NCBI GenBank assembly: GCA_019694395.1
Contig: JAIBCC010000001.1
Coordinates: forward strand, 1-64,000
From: Pyrinomonadaceae bacterium
Lineage (GTDB): Bacteria; Acidobacteriota; Blastocatellia; Pyrinomonadales; Pyrinomonadaceae
Reading direction: 5' to 3'
Length of the DNA: 64,000 nt
Position numbers and translations under genes: made by a program. Under the pieces are notes generated by a model. The model worked only from the letters and a program-made list of their open reading frames with translations. It did not search any database and had not been told where the DNA came from. Numbering within the stretch: the stretch's first letter is position 1; each line of letters begins with the position of its first letter. Shown in pieces: positions 53,495 to 60,290 of the stretch.

Positions 53495-53590
53495 CTAGCG
53501 GGGAATGTGAATGGTAGCAATCAATCCGATAACTGCCAGGAAAACTAAAACTTCACCGATTGAAATTTTGTTTTGAATAAATTCTTTCAT
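53495..53590 (-). CDS. 31-aa single-helix membrane peptide
   Basis: MKEFIQNK, then a hydrophobic segment (ISIGEVLVFLAVIGLIATI) ending HIPR. GAGGAG lies about 11 nt upstream of the ATG and a hairpin terminator follows the stop. Its size and single helix recall type I toxins or small regulatory membrane peptides. The 195 nt upstream contain a GTGAC/GTCAC hairpin and nothing else I can support. Confidence 0.5.
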   Translation of the reverse strand: MKEFIQNKISIGEVLVFLAVIGLIATIHIPR

Positions 53591-53785
53591 CAAACTATCT
53601 GACTCCTCAAATTTCTTAGAACTTATTGGTTTTTTGCAAATTTTATTCCTTTTATTTTCAATTCCTTAAAAGCCAATAGAATCAAGTTTTCCAATTTTTG
53701 AAATGGTAGTTTATTTCAAAAAAATACCTAAAAGTGACGTTTTTTGTCACCTACTAAATCACAAAAATTGTCACTTCTTAACCTT

Positions 53786-53919
53786 TTTGCGATGAATGCA
53801 ATTGGAACTACATGATTGATAATCCGTGGGTCGTTGGTTCAAATCCAACCGAATCGAAAGATTTGTAGCTCAGTCCGGTAGAGCAACGTAAAAGTTTCAA
53901 TGATTCTTGTCATCGTAAA
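53786..53919 (+). ncRNA. Y-RNA 6 with permuted tRNA-Ile(GAT)-like module
   Basis: 134 nt. Outer helix TTTGCGATGA/TCATCGTAAA (GGC/GCC replaced by GAT/ATC), second helix ATTGGAAC/GTTTCAAT, TACAT. The module then reads: TTGATAA loop and TCCGT stem strand (3' half of an Ile-type anticodon arm), variable GGGTC, T arm (GTTGG, TTCAAAT, CCAAC), acceptor CGAATC-GAAA-GATTTG, TA, D arm (GCTC..GAGC), then A and ACGTA, the matching 5' anticodon-stem strand with one mismatch. Every part of a tRNA is present in rotated order, with the Y stem at the 5' edge of the anticodon loop. Confidence 0.75.
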
Positions 53920-53926
53920 TTATTCG

Positions 53927-53992
53927 ACAGCGAATGCTTAGTTTGACTACATCTCCAAAATGTTAAATGTCAATCTTAAAACTTGTCGCTGT
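53927..53992 (+). ncRNA. Y-RNA 7, minimal form
   Basis: 66 nt. Outer helix ACAGCGA/TCGCTGT, second helix TTGAC/GTCAA, TACAT, then an unstructured 15-nt loop. It starts 7 nt after Y-RNA 6. No tRNA-like module, and the ACGGT element of copies 3 and 5 is absent. Confidence 0.65.
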
Positions 53993-54008
53993 TTGCTATT
54001 ATACAATT

Positions 54009-54173
54009 TTGGCGAATGCCTGATGGAACTACATTGTAGAATTGGCGGACGAAAGTCTGTGCAGGTTCGAGTCCTGCCGTCTCAGTCAAACAAAATTTAT
54101 CTGAGACGTGGCGGAAATGGAAGACGCACCAGTGTCCGAAAGGACTGTTGTTTCTCAAAAAACTTGTCGCCAA
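54009..54173 (+). ncRNA. Y-RNA 8 with permuted class-II (Leu-type) tRNA module
   Basis: 165 nt. Outer helix TTGGCGA/TCGCCAA, second helix GGAAC/GTTTC, TACAT. The module reads: anticodon-loop remnant with TAG, stem strand ATTGG, class-II variable arm (GCGGAC-GAAA-GTCTGT), T arm (GCAGG, TTCGAGT, CCTGC), 3' acceptor CGTCTCA, G, AT-rich linker, 5' acceptor TGAGACG, TG, a Leu-type D arm (GCGGAA..GACGC), A, then CCAGT, which pairs with ATTGG, and a GTCC-GAAA-GGAC hairpin. It lies immediately upstream of the rtcB leader hairpin. Confidence 0.75.
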
Positions 54174-54179
54174 TTTCAG

Positions 54180-54257
54180 TTAAGAAGTTAAGAAAGTTTT
54201 GGAAGTAGACAGTAATTTTCTTCCTCAACTTTCTAAACTTTCCAAACTTCCTTAACT
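54180..54257 (+). repeat. Long hairpin of 9-nt units upstream of rtcB (copy 2)
   Basis: Left arm AAGTTAAGAAAGTTTTGGAA, right arm with TTCCAAACTTCCTTAACT. It ends 5 nt before the rtcB ribosome-binding site (TTGGAGGAA), so it could control rtcB translation or separate it from Y-RNA 8. Confidence 0.65.
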
Positions 54258-54273
54258 ATCTCTTGGAGGAAAT

Positions 54274-55452
54274 ATGCCTTTTCAAAAAATTAACGTAAGT
54301 GGTGCAAAAGCTGATATTAAGTCTTGGGTAAACCACGAAATGAGCCGTGAGGAACATGATATGCTTCGTAATGTTTCACGACTTCCCTGTCTTTTCAAAC
54401 ACGTTGCCCTGATGCCCGATGCCCACCTTGGAAAAGGTTCGATGGTCGGTTCAGTCGTGGCAACTAAGGACGCTGTGATTCCTGCAACTGTCGGAGTAGA
54501 TATTGGTTGCGGAATGGCGGCGGTAAAAACTCCGTTCAAAAGCGGTATTTTGGACGGAAAATTAAAAGAACTTCGCTTGGCAATCGAAAAAGCGATTCCG
54601 GTTGGCTTCGGCGAACATAAAGAATCGCCCGATGAAGCTTCGCGTTGGCGTGAATGGTCAAGATTTTCCGACCTTCATAAAGGCGTGCAAGACCGCAGCA
54701 AAAAAGCGATGAAACAACTCGGAACTCTCGGCGGCGGTAATCATTTTATTGAAGTTTGCCTGGATACCGAAGACAATGTTTGGCTGATGCTTCATTCTGG
54801 TTCGCGTAACATCGGAAAAGAATTGGCGGAACGTCATATCAATACGGCTCGTTCATTGTGGCGATTGAGCGAATTGCCTGATCCTGATTTGGCTTATTTT
54901 ATTCAAGGAACGAAAGAATTTGAAGATTATTGGCACGATTTGGAATGGGCGCAAAGTTATGCTTTGAAAAACCGTGAAGTTATGATGAATTTGCTGATCA
55001 AAGTTTTCAATCGAATGTTTCGCGGCGGAAAGCGTTTCCGACCTGAAATCGTGGTCAACTGCCATCACAACTACGTTGCTCTCGAAGAACACTACGGCGA
55101 AAAAGTTTTCGTAACCCGCAAAGGCGCAATCAACGCCGAAGAAGGGATTTACGGAATCATTCCCGGTTCGATGGGCGCTAAATCATTCATCATCAAAGGT
55201 TTGGGGAATCCCGAAAGCTATAATTCGTGTTCACACGGCGCAGGACGAAAAATGTCTCGCGGCGCGGCGAAACGCAAATTTAAGCGCGAAGATTTGATCG
55301 CTCAAACTCAAGGCGTTGAATGCAGAAAAGACAACGGCGTTTTAGACGAAATTCCGGGAGCCTACAAAGATATTGATGAAGTTATGAGAAATCAAGCGGA
55401 TTTAGTTGAAATTGTAGCGGAATTGAAACAAGTCGTTTGTGTGAAAGGATAA
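54274..55452 (+). CDS. rtcB: RNA-splicing ligase RtcB
   Basis: 392 aa. RtcB family signatures: GVDIGCGM with metal ligands Asp76 and Cys79, LGGGNHFIEV, HSGSRNIGKELAERH, NCHHNYV, GSMGAKSFIIKG, and the guanylylated His321 in SCSHGAGRKMSRG. It joins RNA 2',3'-cyclic phosphate or 3'-phosphate ends to 5'-OH ends using GTP and Mn2+, as in tRNA repair or splicing. Strong RBS. Archease and RtcA are absent here. In other bacteria rtcB sits with Ro60 and YrlA RNA, which matches this locus. Confidence 0.96.
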   Translation: MPFQKINVSGAKADIKSWVNHEMSREEHDMLRNVSRLPCLFKHVALMPDAHLGKGSMVGSVVATKDAVIPATVGVDIGCGMAAVKTPFKSGILDGKLKELRLAIEKAIPVGFGEHKESPDEASRWREWSRFSDLHKGVQDRSKKAMKQLGTLGGGNHFIEVCLDTEDNVWLMLHSGSRNIGKELAERHINTARSLWRLSELPDPDLAYFIQGTKEFEDYWHDLEWAQSYALKNREVMMNLLIKVFNRMFRGGKRFRPEIVVNCHHNYVALEEHYGEKVFVTRKGAINAEEGIYGIIPGSMGAKSFIIKGLGNPESYNSCSHGAGRKMSRGAAKRKFKREDLIAQTQGVECRKDNGVLDEIPGAYKDIDEVMRNQADLVEIVAELKQVVCVKG

Positions 55453-55532
55453 TCGGGAAAATGAATTAGAACGATATTGATAAAAGTTTCTATTTCATTT
55501 TCCTAAATAATAAAATAAACTTTTCAAAAACT

Positions 55533-56225
55533 ATGTCAGAAGAACTATTAAAGCATCAAGTAAATTTTGGAATCCCTCTTGGCACGGTTCACAATATCGA
55601 ATTACCAAATAAGTGTCCTCATTGTAAAAGGCTAACACCTTTTCATTACCAACAAATAAATTACAATATTTTCACAAAAAAAATTGAATCTACAGTCAAA
55701 TGTGGATATGGAAATTGTGGTGGACTTATTCTCTGCTACTACTTTTTTTTTAAGGGTGAAGGAAAACTATCTTACATGGAACCACCACTTTTTGAAGAAC
55801 TTGAACTTCCAGAATTTGCGAATGAGATCTCTTCTAATTTTGTTTCTATCTTCAAAGAGTCCAATGAGGCAAAATCAAGAGGCTTGAACCAAATTGCAGG
55901 TCCAGGGTTTAGAAAATCCTGTGAGTTTTTGATAAAAGACTACGCAAAATCATTAATTACTGAAACTGACCCTACAGAAAAAACAAAAAAAGAAGAAGAA
56001 ATTGAAAAGAAACAAGTCGGAAATGTTGTGAAAGATTATATTTCCGATTCAAGAGTTCAGAAAGTTGCAAAAAGAGCATTTTGGTTAGGTAATGATGAAA
56101 CTCATTATTTACGGAAATGGACTGACAAGGACATTGATGATTTAGTCACTCTCATAAAACTAACACTAGATTGGATTGAAATTGAAAGACTTTCAGCAAA
56201 ATATGAAGACGAAATGCCTGAGTAA
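55533..56225 (+). CDS. DUF4145-like protein
   Basis: 230 aa. The N-terminal zinc site (CPHCKRLTPF and CGYGNCGG) and the helical core (SRGLNQIAGPGFRKSCEFLIKDY) fit DUF4145. The C-terminal helices carry DSRVQKVAKRAFWLGNDETHYLRKW. DUF4145 occurs as a domain of restriction and other defence proteins; the role of stand-alone members is unknown. It follows rtcB by 80 nt on the same strand and may share its transcript. Confidence 0.75.
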   Translation: MSEELLKHQVNFGIPLGTVHNIELPNKCPHCKRLTPFHYQQINYNIFTKKIESTVKCGYGNCGGLILCYYFFFKGEGKLSYMEPPLFEELELPEFANEISSNFVSIFKESNEAKSRGLNQIAGPGFRKSCEFLIKDYAKSLITETDPTEKTKKEEEIEKKQVGNVVKDYISDSRVQKVAKRAFWLGNDETHYLRKWTDKDIDDLVTLIKLTLDWIEIERLSAKYEDEMPE

Positions 56226-56265
56226 ATTCCTCTTAACTTGCAACCCCAACATCAAACCCTTCTGA

Positions 56266-56339
56266 GCATCGTTGGTCTAATTGGCTCAAGACTTTGGCTT
56301 ACCATGTCAAGAACAGCAGTTCGAATCTGCTACGGTGCT
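56266..56339 (+). tRNA. tRNA-Gly(ACC)
   Basis: Acceptor GCATCGT/ACGGTGC, anticodon stem TTGGC/GTCAA, loop TTACCAT (A34), T loop TTCGAAT, discriminator T. It is a near copy of the tRNA at 57424. Confidence 0.75.
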
Positions 56340-56344
56340 TTTGA

Positions 56345-57283
56345 TTACTGCTTATTTTTCAGAAATCCATTAACGTCTAACCAATGAATATAAGCGTCAA
56401 ACCATTTGTTGCTGGTGCGGTTCGGATTCCCTAAACCAAAACCGTGTCCGCCGTTTTGATACAGATGAAATTCGACGGGAATTTTCGCGTCAAACCACGA
56501 TTTGATGACTCCGAATTGTCCCCCGAACAGGAAATCATCAGTCGCAATAACCGAAAACATCGGTGGAGCGTTTTTTGGCACTTCGACAGCATTCATACCG
56601 CCATAAATTGGGGCAATAAAGGCTAATTTTACCTTTTGGGATTTAAGCGTTGTTTCCATTGTCAAACCTGCTCCGGCGGAAAAACCCATCATGCCGATTC
56701 GCTTCATATCGACATTCCAGTCTTTTTGATGGCTTTCGATCAAAGCGTAGGCGGCTTCAACATCTGCGAGCTGATTGCTCAAATCCCAACTTGGTCTTCT
56801 TGGAGGCGTATTATTACTGTTCGTATTATTTGCGGCATCAGCAAAACGCTGATTCATTTGTTTTTCAAATCCTTCAAGCGTATCTGCGGTTGGCTGCAAT
56901 CGATATTTCAAAACAAAGGCATTGATGCCTTGAGCCGCGAGAGCTTCGGCAACTTCCCAACCTTCGTTCCCCATCGAAAGCCACATAAATCCGCCGCCCG
57001 GAGCAACAATTACACTTGCACCATTCGCTTTTTTCGGGTCGGCTAAAAATGGAGTAAGTGTTGCATTTGAAACATTTCTCGCCATCGGATCACCCCATTG
57101 GCGAAACCAGGATTCTTTGGCAGGTTGATCTTTAACGCCGCCCGTATTTAATGGAATAGCTTTGTCTTCGCGGGGTGCTTCCATTGGATACATTTTTCCG
57201 TCTTGTGCAAAAACGGTCGAACCAAGCAACAGGATTAGAAATAATGAAATAGCGCGAAAAGAAATTTGCAGATGCAGTGTCAT
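56345..57283 (-). CDS. Secreted alpha/beta hydrolase (BD-FAE / acetyl-esterase-like)
   Basis: 312 aa. Signal peptide (about 1-26, ending VFAQ). The oxyanion region reads VIVAPGGGFMWLSMGNEG, the nucleophile is in GMMGFSAGAGL, and the catalytic His is in NGGHGFG. Such enzymes remove acetyl or feruloyl groups from polysaccharides. It lies opposite to the island genes between the two tRNA-Gly copies. Confidence 0.88.
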   Translation of the reverse strand: MTLHLQISFRAISLFLILLLGSTVFAQDGKMYPMEAPREDKAIPLNTGGVKDQPAKESWFRQWGDPMARNVSNATLTPFLADPKKANGASVIVAPGGGFMWLSMGNEGWEVAEALAAQGINAFVLKYRLQPTADTLEGFEKQMNQRFADAANNTNSNNTPPRRPSWDLSNQLADVEAAYALIESHQKDWNVDMKRIGMMGFSAGAGLTMETTLKSQKVKLAFIAPIYGGMNAVEVPKNAPPMFSVIATDDFLFGGQFGVIKSWFDAKIPVEFHLYQNGGHGFGLGNPNRTSNKWFDAYIHWLDVNGFLKNKQ

Positions 57284-57423
57284 ATTTAATCCTCTCCGGG
57301 AATTTGGATTTGGTTATTGAAACTTAATCAAAATAATAAATTGTTATAGAAAATTTGACAATGATAATTTCTGACAGTTTCAAATTGATATAAATTCAAA
57401 TCTGTTGAGATTTTGTAATTTTC

Positions 57424-57497
57424 GCATCGTTGGTCTAGTTGGCTTAAGACCTCGGCTTGCCATGTCGAGAACATCGGTTCAAATCCGATACGATGCT
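57424..57497 (+). tRNA. tRNA-Gly(GCC)
   Basis: Acceptor GCATCGT/ACGATGC, anticodon stem TCGGC/GTCGA, loop TTGCCAT, discriminator T, followed by a T run. Last tRNA of the region. Confidence 0.88.
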
Positions 57498-57780
57498 TTT
57501 TTGAGGGATGAGGGATGAAGGATGAGGGATGAATTTAAATCCGAAATCCCAAATCCACAATCCCAAATCGTTTCTCGCGGACGGAAAACGATTCCAGCCC
57601 GGTTCTTGGCTAGTCTCGTCAGCCGTGCCGTCTGCCGGATGAGGGCGGATTGGATGCAAATAATTCGCCCTTTTTTTGAGGGATGAAGGATGAGGGATAG
57701 GGGTGAAAAAAGTCAAAGACCAAAGACCAAAAACCAAAGACCTTTACCCAAAATCTTGATTAACAAAAAATTTACATACC
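57498..57780. repeat. Region of 7-nt tandem words (GGATGAG)
   Basis: GAGGGATGAGGGATGAAGGA-type heptad repeats at 57501-57533 and again at 57678-57703, with an AATCCC-rich stretch between. No gene is supported in these 283 nt. Confidence 0.5.
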
Positions 57781-57839
57781 AATATGTTGCGTAATTTCAT
57801 AAAAGTAGTATAAATTTACAAAAAAAGGAGGTGTTCTGC

Positions 57840-58397
57840 TTGATTACAGGACGAGTATTACTATTAAACTTTAGTTACGAACCACTCGGAACTGTTGGAG
57901 TGGCTCGGGCGATGTGTATGATGTTTCGCGGTTCGATCAGCGTTGAAGAATTCGACGGTGTCAACGTGATTCATTCTCCACGTCAAACTTTTCAGGTGCC
58001 TAGCGTTGTCAGGCTTCGCAGATATGTGAATGTCCACCGCAAACGCCGTGAAACCACAATGAAACGTGCGCGGATTTACATTCGTGACCGATATCGCTGC
58101 CAATATTGCGGCGAACACAGACACGCTTCGGAATTGACGCTTGACCACATTTTGCCTCGTGCACAGGGCGGTGAATCAACTCCGCAAAACCTTGTCACGG
58201 CTTGCGTTAAATGTAACCAACGCAAAGGAAACCGCACGCCTGAACAAGCGAGAATGCCGCTTTTGACATCACAGAAACTTTTAAATCTCGGCTTAGACCG
58301 CGTATTGCTGTGCCACTACGCCGAAAGCAAACCTGAATGGAAAAAATATCTGTTTATGGATGAGTATGAAGTTGGTGAGGTGCAAGTTGCAGCTTAA
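57840..58397 (+). CDS. HNH endonuclease
   Basis: 185 aa from TTG at 57840, 8 nt after AAAGGAGG; it begins MITGRVLLLNFSYEPLGTV as other members do. The HNH core is CQYCG..LTLDHILPRAQGG..NLVTACVKCNQRKGNRT, with four zinc-binding cysteines and the catalytic His. Members are widespread chromosomal nucleases of unsettled role, and some belong to mobile elements. It is the second HNH gene of the island. Confidence 0.88.
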   Translation: MITGRVLLLNFSYEPLGTVGVARAMCMMFRGSISVEEFDGVNVIHSPRQTFQVPSVVRLRRYVNVHRKRRETTMKRARIYIRDRYRCQYCGEHRHASELTLDHILPRAQGGESTPQNLVTACVKCNQRKGNRTPEQARMPLLTSQKLLNLGLDRVLLCHYAESKPEWKKYLFMDEYEVGEVQVAA

Positions 58398-58470
58398 TTG
58401 ATAATTGATAATGGGTAGTTGATAAATTTTTGTCATTATCCATTTTCAATTATCCGCTATCTATTTTTGA

Positions 58471-59214
58471 ATGAATTTCTACGAACAAGCGTGGCTTTAT
58501 GATCTCGTCCACGCCAAACCTGCCGACTCCGAAAATATCAATTTTTATCAACGTGCGATTGAGGTTTATGGGCAACCTGTGCTTGAACTTGCCAGCGGAA
58601 CGGGAAACTTTCTCGTGACCTTAACCGAAAACGAATACGACATTTCGGGAACGGAAAAATTTGAGGAGCGCATCAATTTTTCTAATCAAAAAGCCGAATC
58701 CCGCAATGTTGAAACCAATCTTTTCAACGCCGATATGCGCGATTTTGATTTGGGGCAAAAATTCAACCTGATATTTATTGCCGGAAACGGATTGCAGCAT
58801 CTCAAAACTATTGAAGAAGTTGCGTCTTGTTTTGCCTCGGTCAGACGACATTTAACGCCGAATGGCAGATTCATTGTCGAAGTTTTTAATCCTTCGGTTC
58901 AATTACTGAGCCGCACCCCGCCGCAAAGATTTTTTGTCGGCGAATACCGCACCGATGATGGTTGGATTATCATCGAAACTACGGTTCGCTACGATTCCGC
59001 TACCCAAATTAACCATATTGATTGGCATTACAAAAATCAATATTGGAAAGAAGAACAAACAGTTTCATTTACAATGCGCCAATTTTTTCCGCAGGAATTA
59101 GACGCGCTTTTTGCTTACAACGGTTTCAAAATCGAACATAAATTCGGAAACTTTGACGAAACTCAATTTAAATCAGACTCGCCCAAACAAATTATTGTGG
59201 CAAAGTTAATTTAG
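58471..59214 (+). CDS. Class I SAM-dependent methyltransferase
   Basis: 247 aa. Motif I reads PVLELASGTGNFLVTL and a later motif FNLIFIAGNGLQHL, with a C-terminal beta-rich part. It is closest in layout to small-molecule or unassigned methyltransferases. The substrate cannot be read from the sequence; tRNA is possible by context only. The 280 nt downstream hold no supported gene. Confidence 0.82.
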   Translation: MNFYEQAWLYDLVHAKPADSENINFYQRAIEVYGQPVLELASGTGNFLVTLTENEYDISGTEKFEERINFSNQKAESRNVETNLFNADMRDFDLGQKFNLIFIAGNGLQHLKTIEEVASCFASVRRHLTPNGRFIVEVFNPSVQLLSRTPPQRFFVGEYRTDDGWIIIETTVRYDSATQINHIDWHYKNQYWKEEQTVSFTMRQFFPQELDALFAYNGFKIEHKFGNFDETQFKSDSPKQIIVAKLI

Positions 59215-59494
59215 TTTCCCTGTTTGAACGATAAATATTGATTCTTAGATAAATACAATTACATTTTTTTCTTAAAACATTAGGATTCCTACATTCTGCC
59301 GATTTTTCCTTTTTCTTAATCTGTGTCTTTTTTACCAAAGAAATATTAACTTCAAGGAATTTCAACCATTTTTCTACTATCGAATTCTTATAAAGCATTG
59401 AAATACTTAGAATTTCCTCTCGGCATATAACTTGCGTCTTTTAATTTTGCAACAACTCTTGACGAGTTTGAATAGATTAGGGAGGTATAAATTT

Positions 59495-59935
59495 ATGAAA
59501 AAAACATCTAAATTGTTTTTTTTCGGCACAATAATAATAAGCATTTTTATCGGCTTAGTGTGGATTGTTCCTAAAATTGCAATGGCGGGGCAAAGCACTA
59601 CAATTACTGCTAAAGTGACCTCGAATTGCTCGCCTGTTTTGAGAACTTTTACCGTTCCTGTCGGAAAAACTGCTACCAATTTTAACATTGATGGATTTTC
59701 ATCCGGGGTAAATTGTGGAACCGGCGCAGCAATTAACCAATCCGGTTTTGATATACATTATGGAGCCTGTCCAAATCCCCGAAGCGATGGTGATGTGTAT
59801 TGGTATAGAAAAAATGGCACCAGCTCATCAAGTTCCAGCAGGTTAAGCGAACTTGATATTTCCGAAGGCACATATTGTCTGTCATTTGATGGCGGAAAAG
59901 ACGGGTATGTCCGCCTTCGATATGATTTGAAATAA
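59495..59935 (+). CDS. Hypothetical secreted protein
   Basis: 146 aa from the ATG at 59495 after GGGAGG. Signal peptide (about 1-32, ending AMAG). The mature part has four cysteines (NCSPVLRTF, NCGTGAA, ACPNPRSD, TYCLSFDGG), suggesting two disulfides, and a Ser-rich patch. I recognise no family. Confidence 0.65.
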   Translation: MKKTSKLFFFGTIIISIFIGLVWIVPKIAMAGQSTTITAKVTSNCSPVLRTFTVPVGKTATNFNIDGFSSGVNCGTGAAINQSGFDIHYGACPNPRSDGDVYWYRKNGTSSSSSSRLSELDISEGTYCLSFDGGKDGYVRLRYDLK

Positions 59936-59955
59936 ACCTAAACGAACTTAATGGA

Positions 59956-59985
59956 AAAATGGGGCGTTGATGGATGCCCCATTTT
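59956..59985 (+). terminator. Terminator after the secreted protein gene
   Basis: AAAATGGGGC/GCCCCATTTT, a 10-bp stem with T residues. The 200 nt that follow hold nothing I can name. Confidence 0.8.
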
Positions 59986-60185
59986 GCTTGGTTAATTTAC
60001 CTCTTCAAAATTTTATTGTTAGTAATAATTCTAATCCTCAATTAGCTGCTCAAATTCAAAACTTTCCCACAATTAAAACTGAATTTCGTGTCAGCTTGTG
60101 TTAATCCCAAAATTAAAAATCGTTATTCATTTTGTCCAACATTTTTCCGAAAGGAATGCAATTAAAATTTGTCCAAATAGGAGGT

Positions 60186-60280
60186 TAGAAGTTTGGAAAG
60201 TTTGGAAAGTTTTGGAAGTTTTGGAAGGAAGAAACGTTCTCTCTTCCCCAACTTCCCCAACTTCCTGAACTTCCTAAACT
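60186..60280 (+). repeat. Long hairpin of 9-nt units upstream of the Ro60 gene (copy 3)
   Basis: Left arm with four AAGTTTNGG-like units, right arm CTTCCCCAA repeated four times with variation. It ends 11 nt before the Ro60 ATG, which has no clear Shine-Dalgarno sequence. Confidence 0.65.
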
Positions 60281-60290
60281 CAATAAAACA

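Noticed and set aside
47950-54173. The repeated GAATGC...TTGTC elements as a CRISPR array
   Set aside because: Units are 66-165 nt, irregularly spaced, internally paired and separated by tRNA genes; there is no constant direct repeat and no cas gene.
47950-54173. The same elements as integron attC sites or self-cleaving ribozymes
   Set aside because: No GTTRRRY core and no integrase gene; no match to hammerhead, twister, pistol or HDV cores as I know them. Helix covariation and the Ro60 neighbour fit Y RNAs better.
54160-54280. rtcB leader as a known riboswitch
   Set aside because: The only structure found is the nonamer hairpin, which also occurs between unrelated convergent genes.
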